Notes under the pieces: generated by a model
Seen by the model: the letters and a program-made list of their open reading frames with translations, nothing else
The model's database searches: none
Told to the model about the DNA's origin: nothing
Source: Steromphala cineraria
Taxonomy: Eukaryota; Mollusca; Gastropoda; Trochida; Trochidae
Direction: 5' to 3'
DNA length: 64,000 nucleotides
Assembly: GCA_916613615.1 (NCBI GenBank)
Contig: OU744720.1
Coordinates: forward strand, 77,279,338 to 77,343,337
Translations under genes and position numbers: made by a program
Shown: one piece after another, positions 25,740 to 38,700 of the stretch
Layout of the letters: each line of letters begins with the position of its first letter
Numbering within the stretch: position 1 is the stretch's first letter

Positions 25740-26060
25740 TCATATGAGTGTCCATGATATACCAGGGTTTACGACACGAATGGCTAACTATAATTATTTC
25801 CCGAACGAGAGCGAGGGCTGTAAACATAGAATGTCATGGGCACAAATTTAATATTCTATTTATTACCATAGTCCCAAAATTAAAGAAAATACTCAAAACC
25901 TACTTCTCAGCATAGGCGGCCTGTATAGAGTGCGACGTCATAGGTAAACCGTGAAGCATTGTGTAAAACATGACGTCACAATGAAAAAGGGACATTTGCC
26001 CTAGGGCAACATATGAAAAATATAAACCTCGATATGACTGTCCTCGTAGGTAAGAAATAG
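25740..26060. other. Insertion-like block private to U3, with CRE-type site
   Basis: U2, U4 and U5 have no match for about 320 bases here. The block includes CCCGAACGAGAGCGAGGGC, two ACGTCA sites (25935 region and TGACGTCA near 25971) and GGACATTTGCCCTAGGGCAA. I could not find convincing terminal repeats, so the element type is open. Confidence 0.4.
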
Positions 26061-26918
26061 GAATCAATGTCACCAGAATTAATTATAAAATCAATCTGCC
26101 AACAACTTTCACTCAACATGCATTTAGTTCTGTAGTTCTACACTCGCTTTTCCAATGTCTTTTTAGTACACCTGCAGCCATTTTGCATTACTGTTACATG
26201 ATGTAATTGATCTCATCCATGTAGAAGTTGAATTACATTAAAGCTGATGTGTGATAGAAGCTTACGAGTCAGAACATCGAAAAACAGAACATCGAAAAAC
26301 ATCGAGGGACGTTCTGTCATTTTTCATCTAGCAAATCACAATCTTCCTCCAACACCTTTCATTCTGGGTGAGATTTCAATAACACTCTTTGATGGGCTTT
26401 TAAAGGTCACCCACGTCCTCTATAAAGACTTAACAGACCTAAGATACTCTTGGCTCGATTTATTATATATGCTCTCAAGCTCTATGCTCTAAATTTTGTT
26501 TTACAGAGTCGTAAATTTCAAGATTGCTTTGGAGTATTTCAATTAAGATAATAAAAACCAGGACGTCCATGACAACAATGACGTTTTACCTTCTATCTCA
26601 TGTTTGATTGTCAATTTCCTCTTGATAGAAGTGAAATGACATTTTATTTTATACATTAATAATAAATATTACACAAACCTTGACTGGTTGTTTATTTTGA
26701 GCATAAAGTATAGACCCAAATAGATCTTTAGATTACATTAAAGTCTGCATGTAAAAACGATTACTTTTCCAAACATCAAGGTTTGATGAAAAACTATATT
26801 GAGCTTACATGAAATTTGGAAAATGTTATGGGTTGTGTCATTATCAGCAATGCATATGACAATAAACCTGCAACTGTCGTTTCAATGGGATTTTCAGTTG
26901 CACGTGCGTTGAAACATA

Positions 26919-27485
26919 TACACTAAGGGGCAAAAGAAACGATACCAACTTTTCAAAAGAATACAAAATAAAATCCTGTTGTAAATGAAAGGCGACTGCG
27001 AGCCCTTGTGATAGGCACATCAGTTGTGAAGAAGTACTCACAATTTCAAACATAAAAGTATAATACTTATAGTTGTATGACTGTTCAAATACACGAGGGG
27101 TCAAAAAACATCTTTTTCGGTGTTATTTTTGGTCATAATCTTTGGAATTGGCATAAAACAATTGTGAAATTTAAAAATCTATAAAATCTAAGATGTTATC
27201 AATATAAATAACCCTTGTAGGTGTTAATTTGTTCACGCATTTTGCCTGTATTTTGGTTTAAAAACAAGAAAAAGGGCCATTTTCACTATCCTATCTCGTC
27301 CAGTTAAGGAGATTTTTTGAAAGGCTTGTATTTCAAAAACGTTAACAGAAATAGCTCTGAAATTAAAAACTTAGTTCAGTTAGCTCTTGAATACATTAAT
27401 TAACCCTGTTTCAGCCGTAACTATCAATCGTTAATTAACCTATCATGCATTATATGTGGTATCGTTTCTTTTGCCCCTGAGTGTA
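26919..27485. mobile_element. TA-flanked DNA transposon, diverged member (563 bp)
   Basis: The element 26921-27483 begins CACTAAGGGGCAAAAGAAAC and ends with the matching reverse complement (GTTTCTTTTGCCCCTGAGTG), a terminal inverted repeat of about 27 bp with one mismatch, flanked by TA on both sides. The core GGGCAAAAGAAACG is shared with the ends of the elements at 2920 and 44364, while the interiors differ greatly. No transposase frame is present; the 86-codon minus frame at 26844-27104 crosses the element edge and is not meaningful. Confidence 0.85.
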
Positions 27486-28634
27486 GGTATAGATAGGAAA
27501 TAAGATATATAAATATTGTATTTACAAAAAGGGTTTTACATACTATATCTTGCATTAGGAATATACATTTCGAGGCGTGAACATGACACGTTTTGCTCTC
27601 CAATAAACTCAAATATTTTGAGATTTTACAAAACTGTCTGAAACATGAAACAAAAGTTGGGAAAAACATTTTGAAGGATATTTAAAATTCAAATTTCAAG
27701 ATGTTCAAAATCAAGAAATGATCATCCAAAATCAAGTTCTTTCCTTCTGTGAGTACTTCAGTCAAATAGTAAGTTCAAGACATTGTTGTAAATAGCTTTG
27801 GTATTAATTACTTTCAATGTTCCAATCGTAATAGACTGTGATAAAGTCAACTTTTTCGAAAACAATAACATCAATTATTTTACTTCTTTAATAACTACAT
27901 GTCAAAATATTTCAAAACGAAATAGTATTTCATTCACTTCATATTGAAATAAAAGATAAACGCCTTGGCACACCGCAATAAAGGGATGTTTGTATGGACG
28001 TGTCCGTCATTTGTGCCAAAGCGCAGGAATTTTATCCAGGCCAACTTCATAAAGGTCATAAAGTTAGTATTGTCTGTCAATATTATGCTTTGATAAGGTT
28101 TTAAGACCCTATCCCCATTGAACACTACAAGGTTACGTGGGAAAATGTTACATCATAAATTCGAAGGTAGGATAAAGAGGATTCCTTCAGTATTGTTATC
28201 ATATTCGTTATATGAAAAGGTTCAGCAGAATCTTTCGTGAGCAATTGACGTTTAAGAAAACATAATAGTTGAAAAAAACGTCTTTATTTATCAGTATATA
28301 TCTATCCAATTTTATAATTAATCTGACAGGTACTGCAATGAGGCTGACCGATTCACACCCAGCATCCCCCCTCTATGAAACTGTGTCTGGTAATCAGAAC
28401 ACCGATACTCACTTAATTGGGAAAATGTAAAGGACATATGAACCTGATAAAAACGTTGTCCTGTTGACATCAATAAACGGTTTTAAAAATCATTCACAAG
28501 GATCAACTTACATAATATACACCGTTCCACCTCATATATTTTCACTTCGAAGACCTCATCAAAACTTGATTCAATGTTTCAAATTATGTGCTGCTTTGGC
28601 CTTTTTACTGCTTGTGAAGATATGACATGTTAAT

Positions 28635-28681
28635 TATAAAGTCAACGCTTTATAAATATCCTTATTATTATTATTATTATT
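28635..28681 (+). mobile_element. Minimal retroposon tail (about 47 bp)
   Basis: AACGCTTTATAAATATCC followed by six TTA repeats interrupts sequence that is continuous in U2 (GTTATTGACTTATTGACAC near 21818) and U4 (near 33600). It matches the tail of the LINE/SINE remnants at 4457 and 42645. Only the last bases were copied, an extreme 5' truncation. Confidence 0.7.
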
Positions 28682-29034
28682 TGTTTACACACGAGGAAAA
28701 TGTTTCTAATGTAATATTATTTCATTGCATATGATGATTACGAGGATTTGTAATATAAGTCTAAAATGCAGCTACTCGCTCGTAAGTTAATGATATGGTC
28801 AAGAGTACACCTTGTAAATCCACTCATAGATCATGAGTGCTAGAAAAACACAAAAGAGAAGGTTTTATTGGAGTAAGCTTTGTTATGTTCACTTGATACT
28901 GATTATTCAGGCTAAGCAAATAATTTTCAAAGACACAGTTTTACTACTAGTATGTATTTAGACAATATGATTACAGACTAATGGCCTTCTTATTATATTA
29001 TTAGTGCTATAATATCAAACTGTCTGGTTACTGG

Positions 29035-29667
29035 TTATAGGAGAACTAACGAGCTTCCCCTTTCATTTTAAGTTTATGTCCCAAGTGAAATAATTTTGCT
29101 TTGTGACGAGCCTTGGCGAGTGACAAAACAAAATTATTTCACGAGGGACATAAACTTGATATGAAAGGGGAACGAGTTATGTATCCTATTTTTATTACAT
29201 GTCAGAGTTATCTTTCTTTGGTCAACGGCATGTCATGGCGGCCGCCATTTGCCTGTATCTTTTCGTCAAAGTATATAGAGAAAACGCCTTAAAAGTGAGT
29301 TAAAGATGATTATCATTGTTGTAACACGATTCATTTTGGTTAAATGGTATCTAAATAGTATTCAGTTTTCTTTATATCTTATAGAAATATCAAGCAATGC
29401 CTTATTTCATTTTCGAGCGACACAGAGCAAATATTCACAAGCATTTTTGTGCTTTCGTTTTCATTTATGAGCCTGGCGATGTCAGTTAGATTTCTAATTG
29501 TATTTCTTTTGTCCTCCAAACGTTACACATGTAACACAGGTAAGATAAAGAATAACCAACTCGGTGCTCGGAATTACGGATTATCTGTCCCTCGTGAATT
29601 ATTTTGCCTGTAATTAACTTTGGACAGATAATCCGTAATTCCTCGCAACTCGTTGATTATTCTTATA
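29035..29667. mobile_element. Composite foldback element, two hairpins (about 620 bp)
   Basis: TTATA flanks both ends (29035-29039 and 29663-29667). Outer ends GGAGAACTAACGAG and CTCGTTGATTATTC are inverted. Hairpin one, 29047-29180, pairs CCCCTTTCAT and AAGTTTATGTCCC with their complements. Hairpin two, 29549-29662, pairs CGGAATTACGGATTATCTG with its complement. U5 is uninterrupted at the matching place (GGTTCTATATGTTGATATG near 39409), which supports insertion. The 360 bases between the hairpins carry no recognisable gene. Confidence 0.75.
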
Positions 29668-32555
29668 ATATGTTGATATTGAATCATCTGTTTGAGCCTG
29701 TGTGATATAAAAATGAAAGTCATGATTCCAAATATTGTGACAGTTCTGACAATTGCTCTGAACGCTTCAGCGAGTACCCAAAAACAATATTATTCAAAGC
29801 GTGATGGACGAACAGAGCTTTGTTTCTTCTGCAAATAAAACACTTGTTTCATAAAGATTCTTCAAAGAATCTCAACTCAATTGTCAAAGGCGGTGTACAG
29901 TGTACAGCTGGAAATATTGTTGTTTACTCCGTATAAAGATCATGCGTCCTAAAACCAATTTTGAGTCTGGAGTAGTTTTTCGCGCTGATTAACTTAGCTG
30001 TAGAGAACCTTGGAAAATGCGTCTTATGTCATGTTTTTTCCACATAATGTATTACAAAATGAGCCTCGTTAAGAATTGATGTGGTTCATGTCGGAGTTTG
30101 ATAAGTAAATGCCTTCAGTTTAGACAACTTTTCAACGTCTTACAAAAATGTCATCCATAAATTGTTCAAATATAGACTGAATGCAGGAAATAAGATGTTA
30201 ATGGTAGCGATAAAAACATGTATCACAAACGAAATTCGGGAAATGTTGATTCTTGTAAATCCTGAATAAATTTGTCTGTAAAAAGAAACATTTCATAAAT
30301 ATGTTTTGAATTCAAAATTGATTTAATAGATTAAGTAATAATTCCTGTCCATAACTTCCATACAAATAAGTGGATATAATAATGTTGCCTTGCCTCATTG
30401 TTCCTTTCAAAGCATTAAATAATGTTGTTAAGAAATAGCGATGATTCCTTATGAACCTCATTCGGCACATTTGTTGATGTATTGGAGAAGACATTTCCCT
30501 TTGTTTGGTGAGTAGTTGTAAAGTCTTTGACAGTAAAAATACAAAGTGGTCATGGTTTAATGACCACCATACAATGCCACTGTAAAAGGAATGTGTTTAC
30601 TTTTTGGGGATTATCTCGTATCACTAAACACTGCTAAATCATATATCCTTTTTTCATCACTCTATATGCAGTTGATGTATTTTAGTGAAAACTTCTACCG
30701 ATGATAAGGGATCATTATGACAAACTATGATGTGTTTCATCCCTTTGAAATTCACTTCAGGAGGTAAAATGATGAGACAGATAGCATGGACATAACATAG
30801 TTGTGATAGTTGTGTTAGCCAGACTAACCAATTATTTTCCAAATAAATCCATGATTTATTGTACATTAGACTTACATAACTTAATTACAGACTAATGACA
30901 TGTCCTATATAGAAAGTTCAATTACATATTGTCAAGCTGTCTAGTCAGAGATCCATATGTTAAGAATATGGTAATCTCCTAATTGGACAAGAGTAGGATG
31001 TCCAATGTGAAAATGACTTCTTTTTAACTTGAGATTCATTTTATTAAAAGGGACATCAAAGTTAGAATAGATCCTTAGAATTCTCTATTTAGAACTTTAG
31101 TTTATGGTAGGGCAATTTAAATGTAAGATGGATATACTTATTGTGGACAAAATGGAATAAATGTAAGAGGAATTTAGGAATGCAATAAACATCCGTGAAC
31201 CGCTTTTTACCCAACATGAGCTTCTCCAAAGTCCTAAGGCTCCTTATAGTACAACATCAGCCATCTTGCAATACTGCTTTATGGTGTCAAGTGTTCTCAT
31301 CTATCTAGACGTTGACGTACATTAAAGCTCATGTGTGATGGGAGCTAACTATTCAGAAACATCGAGGGACGTTCTGTCACTTTTAATCTAGTAACTCACA
31401 ATCTCTCAACTTCTAGCTTCTAACTTCAATAACACTCATTCGGGGGCTTTTGGAAATGTGATTCACTTCCTCTTTCAAGACTTAACAGATCTAAAATAAT
31501 TATATATGCCCTTAAACTCTGTATTTAAAATTTCATTTTACTGCGTGTTATATTTCAAGGTTGCCTTGGAGTATTTGAATTTGCATGATAACAACCAGAT
31601 TGTCCATGGCAACACTGACGTTTAAACCGTCTTTGATTGTCAACTTCACATTGTCATTTGATGTTGAGTATTAATGTAAGCTAGCAATTGATCAAAAGAT
31701 AATATTGTTGTCAAGTGTAGATATAAAAACGATAAGTTTCAAATTTCAAAGATTGTAGTAAATAGCTTCTATCTAAATAACTAAGTCATCAGACGAAAGA
31801 AGAAGGCTTAGCTTTCGAATCATGTAGCCAACTATTACAATCGTTTTGTTGGCTGTATCCTCTCCTCTTTTCATCAAAGATGATTTTGCAAAATAAACCT
31901 ATATAACTCTTTCATAATGTTTTCAGATTTCTCTCCAGTTAAGGCCATTTCTGTCCCCTTCAATCCATGATATTGAATGAATGAATAAAGAAACAAATTG
32001 TTCTTCACATACAATTACAAGTCGGGAGTTTGTCAAGTCTGTGTAAGTTGATAAAAAAACACATTCATTTATTTTATTCGAACTAATAAGAAATGCCATG
32101 TTTAAGTTAATGATGATAAATGAAACATAAAATGTGTATTTTATGAAACATAGAAATATAATTATACACTGAACTCAACACCCGTATTTAAAAAAAAAAC
32201 AGCAAAATATTAACAGACTTTAACTTCATTTAATTCTCAAAATCATTTATTTTTCAGAATGGCAGCTTTGATCATTCGTAACTATGCAAACAAGATTGAA
32301 CGGACAAAACATTTCTCTAAATGAATAAATTGTTTTCCTAATTTAACTTTTATCAAAAATTAAAACAAATGTAAGAAGCGCTGTATAATAAGGAGGTTTA
32401 CTAATTGATAGTTATTCTTGATTTGCAATATGTATATTTGATTGAGCAAACAAATGTGTAAGTATTGCTGATGAGTTTTCATATGTGAATGTCAAAATAT
32501 TTAAAAAAGAAGTGTTATTTATTCATTATGAAATTTAAAGATGAATGTTTTGCCG

Positions 32556-32664
32556 CATCAAAGCCAATCTAAATAAATTTAGATCAACAGGTTTTATATT
32601 TGGTCAAACTGTTATGAAAAAATAAAAATCTGTTGATCTAAATTTATTTAGATTGCATCAAAGC
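32556..32664. mobile_element. 91-bp foldback MITE with perfect 9-bp TSD
   Basis: The element 32565-32655 is flanked by CATCAAAGC at 32556-32564 and 32656-32664. The ends are 26-bp inverted repeats starting CAATCTAAAT, and each arm is itself a small palindrome (ATCTAAAT, AA, ATTTAGAT). It splits a block that is continuous in U2, U3 and U5 (GCACCAAAATAAAGGG near 20294). A second copy of identical length is at 57373. A 9-bp TSD fits Mutator-like transposition; that is inference. Confidence 0.93.
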
Positions 32665-35474
32665 AAAGAGGTCTGGAATCTGTCCGGGACCACGGGGATT
32701 TTGTCCAGGACAACTTCATAAAGGTCAAATTAAGATTGTGTGTCTAGATATTATGCCTTGGAGGTTTGTGAAAGCGATTAGAAATTCAGATTTCATGTTG
32801 AGTCTTAAGTTTCCCTTACAATTACTTATATGAACAGGTTAAACAGACTGTTTCATCAGCAATGGACATAAACATAAGAGTTTTTAAAATCCTTCTTTAT
32901 TGATCAGTATAAAGATATCCTCTTTTTTGTGTAATCTGACAGGTACTTGTACAATTGGGGTGACTGATTCACGTCTGGCATCTCTCTCTCTATGGAACAT
33001 TGTCTGGTAATCTGGAACATCTGGTAATACCCACATGTTAATGGGATTAACGTAAAGCATATAATTATGGACCTGATAAAAACGTTGTCCTGTTGATGTC
33101 AATAACCCGACAAAAATTCAACATATCAGAATTATTATTCAATGTCAGTAAAAGACAGCAAGGGGATTGCTAAAGACAGATTCTACTCTAAGGGTGAACG
33201 AGTAGTTCAATACATCAGCAACCTACTTGCATAACTAGGATAACCAAGATGTGTAAACTAATTTTAGGTGACCATTATAACAATTTCGTTGGCATACGTG
33301 TCACCGCGTTCGTCCTGATATGATCAGGGTACAGGGAACAGCTGGGTAAGTATAGCACAAACATGTGTAATGGGGAACCTTCTTAAGAGAGAAAATCATT
33401 AGAAGCATATTTTAGATCATGTTATGTTATGAGTGAGAGCCAGAATTTATTCAAGGTTCTGAGCCTGGCCTACCAATGATGATGTACCATTAACTCATTT
33501 ACTTTCGTTTCAAAGATCTCATCAGAGACTAATTAATTGATTTGAATATAGTGAAGCTTTTGCACATTTTCTGCTTGTGAATATATGCAAGATAATTATT
33601 TGTTGACACATGAGGCAAGGTTATTTCATTACATCTGACAATTACAATTACGAAAATTGTCACTTAAGCCTAAAATGCAGGCACTTGCTCGTGAGTTAAT
33701 GATATGGTCAAGAGAACACCTTGTTGATCCACTTATAACTCATTATTGCTAGAAGAAACAACTAAAGAGATAGGTAATGCAAGAGAAAACAATGTTAGGT
33801 TAACTTGATGTTGCAAATGATTACGCAAGCAAAGCAAATAATTTCCAAGGACACGGTTTTGTTATTTACTTAGATAATGTCATTACAGAGCAATGGCCCA
33901 CTCAATCTATCTGGTGCAATAACAGCAAACTGTAAGGTTTATATATGTTGTTATGGAATCTCCTGATCGAGTCTGAGTCATATATAAAGTCATGATCATT
34001 CCAAACCATGACAGTTCTCTTAAGCAAGTAAACAAAAAAACTAAAGTCACCTCGAAGCCAGATTGATGAACAGAGCTTCAGAACCAGTTTAACCTCTGGA
34101 TTACTGTATGGCATCCATTATAAATACAGTCGGATATATATATTATTTGATTCTTCTGCAAACATAAGGCTTGTTTAATAGCGATTCTTTGTTAACATTA
34201 CCAGCAGTAGTAATAATTCTCAAAAATATCAACCCCATTGTCAACGGCGGTATACTGAGTACAGCATTGTTGTTTACTCCGAAAGAGGGTCATCCGTCCT
34301 AAAACCAATTTTGAGTGTGGAGTAGCCTTCTAAACTAACTACCTTAGCTGTCGACAACCTTGGAAATGACATGTCACGTGTGTTCGCATAATGCATTACT
34401 TGATCAGCAACGTTAAGAATTCATGTGTATCAGAACAGAGCTGTATTAGTTAACAACTTCAGTATAGAAAAACTAACAACGTTTTACCATTCTTTCAAAA
34501 AATGTCCTCCATAAAATGTTTAAATATCAACTGCTTGTAGTATATAATCGAACAATGTTGATGAAAGCGGCTATTAACATGTATCATATAAGAAAATTGG
34601 GAAATGCTGAACTGAAAGAATCAATAATAAGATTAAATATCATTCACATATATACTGAATAGTAATTCACCTTTAAGACTCATTTAGGAATAGGTGTTGA
34701 ATTGAAAATTGATTTTGATTAATTATATAAATTTCTATCCATGACTCCTTGCAGAAATAAGTTGCGTTATCGTCACTGTAAAAATGTTACATAAACATAA
34801 ACACGAGATGATTCCTAATGAACCATATTCGGCAATTTGTTGATGTAAAGGGGAGACATTTCTCTTTATTAGAGGAATTAATATGATATTCTAAAGCTTT
34901 GACCTTCAAAGTACAACGCCACTGTCAAAGCAGTTTATTTACTTTGTTTTGTTTTATAATGTCTCTAACTGCAAAATCAGATAATGTATTTGTTATTGCT
35001 CTATGTAGTGGTTGTATTTCAGCGAAAAATATACTGAGAAGGAGGCATTGCGTTAATGATAAATGTATATACCTAATTATTAATCCAATAAAATTAAAAT
35101 GATTTTATTAATGAATAACTAGATCATGGTATTTATGAAAATCATTTATCCATTTAGGCGTATTGCCTAGAATTTTTTTTTATTGATAACTACTAGCCTG
35201 AAAAGGTTATGTTTTAATGTCAGGATTTAAAAAAAAAGGAAACAGTTTACCAAATTTTTAATTTAAGTTGCAGACTATTAAATTAAAATGTTGTATTGAA
35301 AATATGTCATGAATTCAAAGAAGAAATCATTTTTAGAATACGTATCAGAAACAATTACCTCACGAATATTCAATTTTGTTTATCAACTAAGTAAAAAAAA
35401 CTATTGTTTGTTCAAATTATTGATAAATCAATTGAGACACTTTTGACAATCGAGTGCTCCAATGTTTCTACTGT

Positions 35475-35610
35475 GTTTTAATAGGGTGACACATTATTGT
35501 TCCACGAGCCTTGTTCATATCAAATCATGCTACAGAACTCTGCAAAATTATTTTTGAAGCTTTTTGCTTTATCAATTTAAACCAAATCGATTCTGACAAT
35601 AGAATAATTC
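35475..35610 (-). pseudogene. Relic of exon c in U4
   Basis: On the minus strand, SESIWFK is followed by a one-base deletion. After correcting it, the frame matches the intact exon (DKAKSFKNN, YEQGS) but holds a TGA before YEQGS. The stop after VSPY falls at the same place as in the intact copy (LSPS, TAA), which marks that stop as ancestral. Confidence 0.62.
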
Positions 35611-37188
35611 CACTAACCTCAGTAAATAAAACTTTGGGATAATAACAATATAGACATGCCACAACATGCCAACCAATTCAATAGGAGTTTTTTTAGTTCA
35701 ATTAAGTTTTCGTTCCATTGTTTTCATGAAATATGAATAAGAACATCTAAAACCTACAATTGCGATAAATATGAACTTTGCATGAGCAGGGTATTGTCAT
35801 AGGTCTTGAAAAACAATGGCAAGATGTGTGTCTATTATAACAGGGGAAAGTACCAAATAAACTTGCAATACTCTGATAACCGTACTCTGATCATGTAATA
35901 AGCCGGTACCAAAGAACAAGTAAATTGACATGTAAAGCGCCATGTTTGAAAGTTACTTCTTTATAACTTGAGATTCATTTTATAAATAGAGGTATCAAAG
36001 TTAGAATAGATCCTTAGAATTCTCTATTTAGAACTTAGTTTATGGTAGGGCAATTATAATGTATGACAACGGATACACTTATTGCCTAGACATTAATGAT
36101 ATATCATGACATTGTGCACATAGATAGGAATAGATCTCAGAAGAATCATGAATGCAAAACCACTCTGTGAACACCTTTACTCAACATGAGCTTCTCCAAT
36201 GTCCTAAGACTCCTTATAGTACAACATCAGCCATCTTGCAATGCTGCTTCATGGTGTAAAGTGTTCTCATCTATCTAGAAGATGACTACATTAAAGCTCA
36301 TGTGTGATGAGAGCTAACTATTCAGAGACATTGAGGTACGTTCTTTCACTTTTAATCTAGAAACTCACAATCTCTTCTAGCTTCTAACTTCAATAACACT
36401 CATTCAGGGGCTTTTGAAAGGTGATCCACTTCCTCTATCAAGACTTAACAGATCTAAAATAATCCAGGCACCAAGCATTCAAAATGCCCTTAAACTCTAT
36501 ACTTAAAATTTCATTTTACTGCGTGTTATATTTCAAGATTGCCTTGGAGTATTTCAACTAAAATGGTAACAAACAGAATGTCCATGGCAACACTGACGTT
36601 TAAACCTTCTTTGAGTGTCAACTTCCTCTTAAGAGAAGTGAGATTTGATGTTGTACATAAAACATAAATGTTACACAAAACGGAAATAATCGTGATTTTC
36701 ACATTTTGATTTTGAGTTCAACGTTTATGTAGCAGATTCATCAAAAGGTGCTTTTGTTGCCTAAATGTATATAAATAAAACCCATTTTAAAGATTTTTAG
36801 ATTACAATTACCGATTACTGTAGATGGAAGAAGACTTACCATTGAAAGATGTATCTAACTATTATGGTCTTTATTACGGTCGATGATGGCGGCTTAATTC
36901 TCTATTCTTTTAATTAAAGACGATCTTAAAAATAACCTATATGTCTCCTATTCAAAGTTAAAGCCATTTTTGACCACTTACGTTCATCATATTGTCTTAG
37001 TTGATTTCGGGTTGTCATTTGTGCTAAACCAAAGGGATTTTATCCAGGACAACTTCATAAAGGTCAACTTAGTATTGTCTTATTATTACGCCTGGGAGGT
37101 TGGTGAAAGTAGTTAGGTACTCTTGTTTCAAGTTGACTCTCAAGTTTCCCTTAATAAGGTTTTGAGACGCTATCCCCATTGAACACTA

Positions 37189-38700
37189 CAAGGTTATGTA
37201 GTAAATTGTTCCATCATAAGTTCGAAGGTAAGATAAAAAGGATTCCGTCAGTATTGTTTCTATATTTGCTCATATGAAAAGGTTCAACTGACTCTTTCGT
37301 GAGCAATTGACGTTTAAGAAAACATAACAGTTCGAAATATTCGTCTTTATTTATCAGTATATATCTATCCCCTTTCATAATTATAGTTGTGTGGTAAAAT
37401 GCTCAATAATAAGTTCTATCGATTCTTTCAGTATTGTGTTTATATTTGCTCATTTGAACAGGTTAAACCGACTGTTTTATCAACAATTGAAGTTTAAGAA
37501 AAATAAGAGTTTAAAAAATCATTCTTTATTGATCAGTATATATATCCCCTATTTTGTGTAATCTGACAGGTACATGTACAACTGGGGTGACTGATCCACG
37601 TCTAGCATTCCTCTCTCTATGGAACATTGTCTGGTAGTCTGGAACATCTGGTAATACCTACATGTGGATGGGAATAATGTAAAGGACTTAATGAACCTGT
37701 TAAAAACGTTGTTCTATTGGCATCAATAACCAGAACAAACATACTTTCAATTTTCAACATCTTACAATTGTTATTCAATGTCAATATATAGACAGATTCC
37801 ACTTTGCAATGAACGATTAATTCAATAAGAATCAATCTTTCTTCAATATTGAAAGGCCACAGGCCAATAGTACATTTAAAACAGATACAAAATAATACAC
37901 TTATATATATTCATGTTGTAACAATGTGATATATATGACGTGTATAGAACAATGCATTATTCCGATTCACAGTTACTACCCTTTTCATAGTATGGTATAT
38001 AAACATTGCAAAGTTTTGTATTACATCAGAGTTTTGGCAATTTAATAGAAATGAGAATTTATCCTTAGTGGGAGGGCCATAGTAAGATTATTTAAGGTAT
38101 ATTCTTCGCAGGTTATCATATTATAAATTAGACAAAGGAGCACAAGAAATGGTATTCATCTTCCAAGGCATTATTATTGCATGATTTACATAATCTCTGT
38201 TCTCTTTTTATATTTAGATATCTGTTCGAAGGTAGGTGAAAAGGATTCCTTCAGTATTGTTTTTATATGTGCTTATATGAACAGGTTAAACGGACTGTTT
38301 TATCAGCAATTGACGCTTAAGAAAACATCAGACTTTAAAAGACCCTTCTTTATTGATCAGTTTATATATATATATCCTCTATATTGTGTAATCGGACAGG
38401 TACTTGTGCAACTAGGCTGACTGATCCACGTCTAGCATCCCTCTCTCTATGGAACATTGTTTGGTAATCTGGACATCTGGTAATACCCACATGTTGATGG
38501 GAATAATGTAAAGGACATAATGAACATGATAAAAAAGTTGTCCACGTTGGCATCAATAACCAGAAAGACAAAATTTCTATTTTTTTCAACATCTTACAAA
38601 CATTATTTAATGTCAGTAAAAGGCAGCAAGGGGGGTCCAAAAATAGACAGATTCCACTCTACATGTACGAGTGAACGAGTAATTCAATATTTCAGTATCT
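37189..38700 (+). repeat. Local triplication inside U5
   Basis: A block containing GATTCxTTCAGTATTGT, then ATTTGCTCATxTGAAxAGG, then TTTATTGATCAGTATATAT occurs at about 37189-37384, 37385-37800 and 38215-38660. Copies two and three also share ATCTGACAGGTACxTGT and the CTCTCTCTATGGAACATTG text. Single copies of this block occur in U3 (28130-28470) and U4 (32815-33110). Confidence 0.75.

Larger units (their letters stand above)
24000..30690 (+). repeat. U3, copy of the dispersed tandem unit
   Basis: It runs parallel to U2 from ACACTGCCAAATTACACCA (24030) to about 30660, where it breaks off and U4 begins in mid-unit. Landmarks are CATGGATAATCTTTTTAGCG (24725), ATCGAGGGACGTTCTG (26300), AACGCCTTGGCACACCG (27960) and ATGTGGTTCATGTCGGAG (30080). 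Private insertions are at 25740-26060, 26921-27483, 28635-28681 and 29040-29662. The stretch that should hold exon c is deleted. Confidence 0.75.
30690..35690 (+). repeat. U4, copy of the dispersed tandem unit
   Basis: It enters the unit in the middle (matching U2 from about 16960), then follows it to the exon c relic at 35475-35610. Landmarks are ATCGAGGGACGTTCTGTC (31364), GTTTTGCCGCATCAAAGC (32548) and CGAGCCTTGTTCATATCAA (35507). It carries the 91-bp foldback element at 32565. No intact coding frame was found. Confidence 0.75.

Noticed and set aside
26247..26492. 81-codon frame containing the conserved ATCGAGGGACGTTCTG block
   Set aside because: The block is conserved in five copies but the frame is not; U2, U4 and U5 have stops and frameshifts, so the conservation is not coding.
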